This document shows, in pieces, positions 6,469 through 8,760 of a stretch of DNA of 8,760 bases. The notes beneath the pieces are model-generated. The model had not been told where the DNA came from and made no database searches. It saw only the letters and a program-made list of their open reading frames with translations. Origin of the DNA: Pseudomonadota bacterium (GTDB lineage: Bacteria; Pseudomonadota; Alphaproteobacteria; Rhizobiales; Xanthobacteraceae); assembly GCA_023433965.1 (NCBI GenBank), contig JAEYTQ010000135.1, positions 1 to 8,760 of the forward strand, written 5' to 3'. Numbering within the stretch: position 1 is the stretch's first letter; each line of letters begins with the position of its first letter. A program made the translations under genes and the position numbers.

Positions 6469-7713
6469 ATGACAGTTCAAAATTCAATGCGATCGCATGT
6501 GCTTACAAAACGACGGATGATCTCTTCCGTAGTTTTACTAGCTCTTGCCGGTGCCGGTGCCTACGGCGTGCTGCACGCCGGGCCCAAGCAGAAGAAGCAC
6601 TCCGAGATCTCCAGCCAGTCGCGCAAGAATGCACTGGCTTTCACGCCGACGCCGTCCGAATGGTCGACGCTGACCATCGAGCCGGTCAAGGCCAGGAGTT
6701 TCCGCGCCGAGTATGTCACTGAAGGCAAGGTCGCGATCGACGAGGACCGCTCGACGCCGGTGTTCTCGCCCTATGCCGGCCGCGTCACCAAGCTGCTGGC
6801 CAGGCCCGGCGAGATGCTGAAGCAGGGCCAGCCGCTGTTCACGATCGAAGCCGCAGACACCGTGCAGGCCCAGAACGATTTCATTGCGGCGATGACCGCG
6901 CAGAACAAGGCAAAGTCGGCGATCGACCTCGCCGACATCCAATTCAGGCGCGCCAAGGACCTTTACGAGGGGCACGCCATTCCGCTGAAGGATTATCAGC
7001 AGGCGGAGGCCACCCAGGTACAGGCGCAGAATGACATGCGCTCCTCGGGGACGGCGCTGGAAGCCGCGCGCAACAAGCTGCGCATTCTCGGCTTCACCGA
7101 CGGGGCCATCAAGTCGTTCCAGGAAAAGGGCGTCATCGATCGGGAGATCACGATCTATTCGCCGATCTCCGGTACCGTCCTGCAGCGCAAGATCGGTCCC
7201 GGCCAATACGTCAATTCCGGCGCCAGCGATCCGGTCTTCGTGATCGGCGATCTCTCGACGGTCTGGCTCACCGCCTTCATGCGCGAGAGCGACGCGGCCG
7301 CCGTGTGCATCGGGCAGGACATCACGGTCAACGTGATGGCGCTGCCAGGCCGTCCGTTCAGCGCCAGGATCAACTACGTCGCCGCCGCGATTGATCCCGC
7401 CACTCGCCGCCTGCTGGTTCGCGCCACCATCGACAACAAGGACGGGCTGCTGAAGCCGGAAATGTTCGCGAACGTCACGGTCTACTCGGCCGGCGACCGC
7501 GCTGCGCCGGCCGTGCCGAAGCAGGCACTGATCTATGAAGCCGACAAGGTCCGCCTCTGGGTTGCCCGCGAGGACAAGTCCGTCGAGCTGCGCCAGATCA
7601 AGACCGGCCTCATCAACGGCGACCTCGTCGAGGTCACAAGCAATCTGAAGCCCGGCGAGCAGATCGTCACCAAAGGCAGCTTGTTCATCGACCGCGCGGC
7701 GTCCGGCAACTGA
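6469..7713 (+). CDS. RND efflux periplasmic adaptor (membrane fusion protein, CzcB/CusB-like)
   Basis: A 414-residue adaptor expected to bridge an inner-membrane RND pump and an outer-membrane channel. A basic N terminus (residues 8-16) precedes a hydrophobic segment at 17-36, fitting a signal or anchor; no lipobox cysteine is seen. The two lipoyl half-motifs are at about 98-126 (FSPYAGRVTKLLARPGEMLKQG) and 229-258 (YSPISGTVLQRKIGPGQYVN), with an alpha-helical hairpin between them at about 128-205. A beta-barrel follows (262-340) and a membrane-proximal domain (345-410). The RND pump gene begins 29 bp downstream, so they almost certainly form one operon. The domain order fits the heavy-metal type, but I see no Met- or His-rich metal-binding stretch, so metal export is not proven. 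The start is uncertain: ATG 6469 has no good ribosome binding site, and ATGs at 6487 and 6517 are alternatives that still keep the hydrophobic segment. Confidence 0.9.
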   Translation: MTVQNSMRSHVLTKRRMISSVVLLALAGAGAYGVLHAGPKQKKHSEISSQSRKNALAFTPTPSEWSTLTIEPVKARSFRAEYVTEGKVAIDEDRSTPVFSPYAGRVTKLLARPGEMLKQGQPLFTIEAADTVQAQNDFIAAMTAQNKAKSAIDLADIQFRRAKDLYEGHAIPLKDYQQAEATQVQAQNDMRSSGTALEAARNKLRILGFTDGAIKSFQEKGVIDREITIYSPISGTVLQRKIGPGQYVNSGASDPVFVIGDLSTVWLTAFMRESDAAAVCIGQDITVNVMALPGRPFSARINYVAAAIDPATRRLLVRATIDNKDGLLKPEMFANVTVYSAGDRAAPAVPKQALIYEADKVRLWVAREDKSVELRQIKTGLINGDLVEVTSNLKPGEQIVTKGSLFIDRAASGN

Positions 7714-7742
7714 TCGACGACCCAAGAAAATCGAAGACCTGA

Positions 7743-8760
7743 ATGGATCGTCTCGTCGCCCTTGCCGTCAACCGGCGCTTCCTGATGGTCGGGATGTTCG
7801 CGGCCGTCCTGATCGGCGGCCTGATCGCGTTCAACCGGCTCAACATCGAGGCCTATCCCGATCCGACCCCGCCGATGGTCGACATCGTGACGCAGAGTCC
7901 CGGCCTGTCGGCGGAGGAGATCGAGCGCTACATCACGATCCCGATCGAGACCCAGGGCGCGGGCCTGAAGAACATCACGACCATCCGCACCATCTCGCTG
8001 TACGGCCTCTCCGACGTCAAGATCCAGTTCTCCTTCGCCTACACTTATGACGAGGCGTTGCAGCAGGTCCTGAACCGCCTGGCTCAGCTGGCGCCGCTGC
8101 CTGGCAACGTGCAGCCGCAGATCTCGCCACTCAGTCCGGTCGGCGAGATATTCCGCTACCGTCTCGTGGGGCCGCCGAACTACAGCGTGCTCGATCTCAA
8201 GACCATCCAGGACTGGGTCCTCCAGCGCCGATTCCGCGCCGTGCCGGGGGTCATCGACGTCACCGGCTGGGGCGGCAAAAGCAAGACCTACGAGATTCAG
8301 GTCGACTTCAACAAGCTGGTCGCCAACGGGCTGACGTTGCCGCAGCTGCTCCAGGCGGTCGGAAATTCCAACGTCAATGTCGGCGGTAACACCGTCGATA
8401 TCGGCCAGCAATCGGCGGTGGTGCGCGGCGTCGGCCTGATCCGCTCGATCGACGACCTCGCCAACACCATGGTGGCGCAAACCGGCGGCAACCCGGTGCT
8501 GGTCAAGGACGTCGCCACCGTCACTGTCGGTCAGAAGCCACGCCTCGGCATCGCCGGCCTCGACGAGTCCGATGACATCGTGCAGGGCATCGTCCTGATG
8601 CGCCGCGGCGAGCAGAGCTCACCGACCATCAAACGCGTCCACCAGCTCGTCCAGCAGATCAACAACTCCAGCATCCTGCCGCCCGGCGTGCGCATCGAGC
8701 GCATCTACGACCGCGGCGACCTGATCGAGCTCACCACCCACACCGTGCTGCACAACATGG
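7743..8760 (+). CDS. RND efflux pump inner-membrane subunit, CusA/CzcA-like, N-terminal part (runs off window)
   Basis: From ATG 7743 the frame stays open to the window end, giving 339 codons of a protein that is normally about 1000-1050 residues. It begins MDRLVALAVNRRFLMVGMFA, the cytoplasmic amphipathic start plus first transmembrane helix (about 13-31) of RND pumps. IEAYPDPTPPMVDIVTQSPG then opens the periplasmic porter domain, and IERYITIPIETQGAGLKNITTIRTIS is close in pattern to CzcA-type pumps. FRAVPGVIDVTGWGGKSKTYEIQVD and the stretch up to PPGVRIERIYDRGDLI match the family order of porter subdomains. The proton-relay helices lie beyond the window, so substrate class (metal ions or organic compounds) cannot be judged. 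A weak GAAG about 6 bases upstream may be the ribosome binding site; coupling to the adaptor gene, 29 bp upstream, is likely. Confidence 0.93.
   Translation, partial: MDRLVALAVNRRFLMVGMFAAVLIGGLIAFNRLNIEAYPDPTPPMVDIVTQSPGLSAEEIERYITIPIETQGAGLKNITTIRTISLYGLSDVKIQFSFAYTYDEALQQVLNRLAQLAPLPGNVQPQISPLSPVGEIFRYRLVGPPNYSVLDLKTIQDWVLQRRFRAVPGVIDVTGWGGKSKTYEIQVDFNKLVANGLTLPQLLQAVGNSNVNVGGNTVDIGQQSAVVRGVGLIRSIDDLANTMVAQTGGNPVLVKDVATVTVGQKPRLGIAGLDESDDIVQGIVLMRRGEQSSPTIKRVHQLVQQINNSSILPPGVRIERIYDRGDLIELTTHTVLHNM

Noticed and set aside
5401..6480. A 359-codon minus-strand frame overlapping the SDR gene
   Set aside because: It is an alternate frame of the SDR coding sequence; the SDR frame has all family motifs and a good ribosome binding site.
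6423..6722. 99-codon + strand frame overlapping the adaptor start
   Set aside because: It lies in a different frame from the adaptor, runs over clear adaptor coding sequence, and has no motif.
1..8760. CRISPR arrays, tRNA or rRNA genes, transposase or integrase genes, phage or defence systems
   Set aside because: No regularly spaced direct repeats, tRNA-like cloverleafs, rRNA-like blocks or mobile-element proteins were seen on either strand.

Overview
The window looks like chromosomal DNA from a high-GC alphaproteobacterium. Bradyrhizobium or a close relative in the Nitrobacteraceae is the best guess. This rests on protein character (the ImuA, ImuB and DnaE2 tails), codon use rich in third-position G and C, and short palindromic repeats of a kind I remember as abundant in Bradyrhizobium. 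No database search was possible.

Positions 1-5248 (+ strand) carry the 3' end of imuA, then imuB, then dnaE2. This is the SOS-inducible 'mutasome' cassette that performs error-prone translesion synthesis in many bacteria lacking umuDC. The genes are tightly packed: imuA and imuB overlap by about 100 bp, and imuB and dnaE2 overlap by the four bases ATGA. ImuB looks like a catalytically dead Y-family polymerase that acts as an adaptor. DnaE2 keeps its catalytic aspartates. The promoter and any LexA box lie upstream of the window. The most notable feature is an imperfect palindrome of about 108 bp (4290-4397) lying in frame inside dnaE2. It adds about 36 residues to a linker without breaking the reading frame.

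Positions 5249-5426 separate dnaE2 from a convergent gene. They hold a second palindromic repeat with two strong hairpins, one capped by GAAA. Positions 5427-6197 (- strand) encode a classical short-chain dehydrogenase/reductase of unknown substrate, with a good ribosome binding site.

Positions 6198-6468 are a divergent intergenic region. They hold a decayed repeat fragment, a possible 29-codon leader ORF, a terminator-like hairpin with a T-run, and a weak promoter candidate. Positions 6469-8760 (+ strand) encode an RND efflux periplasmic adaptor and the N-terminal third of a CusA/CzcA-like inner-membrane RND pump, which runs off the end. Together they would form two parts of a tripartite efflux system; no outer-membrane channel gene is in view.

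I see no tRNA, rRNA, CRISPR array, transposase or integrase gene. The main new-looking biology is the colonisation of this locus by three short repeats with a common CGTCAT end, one of them now protein-coding.
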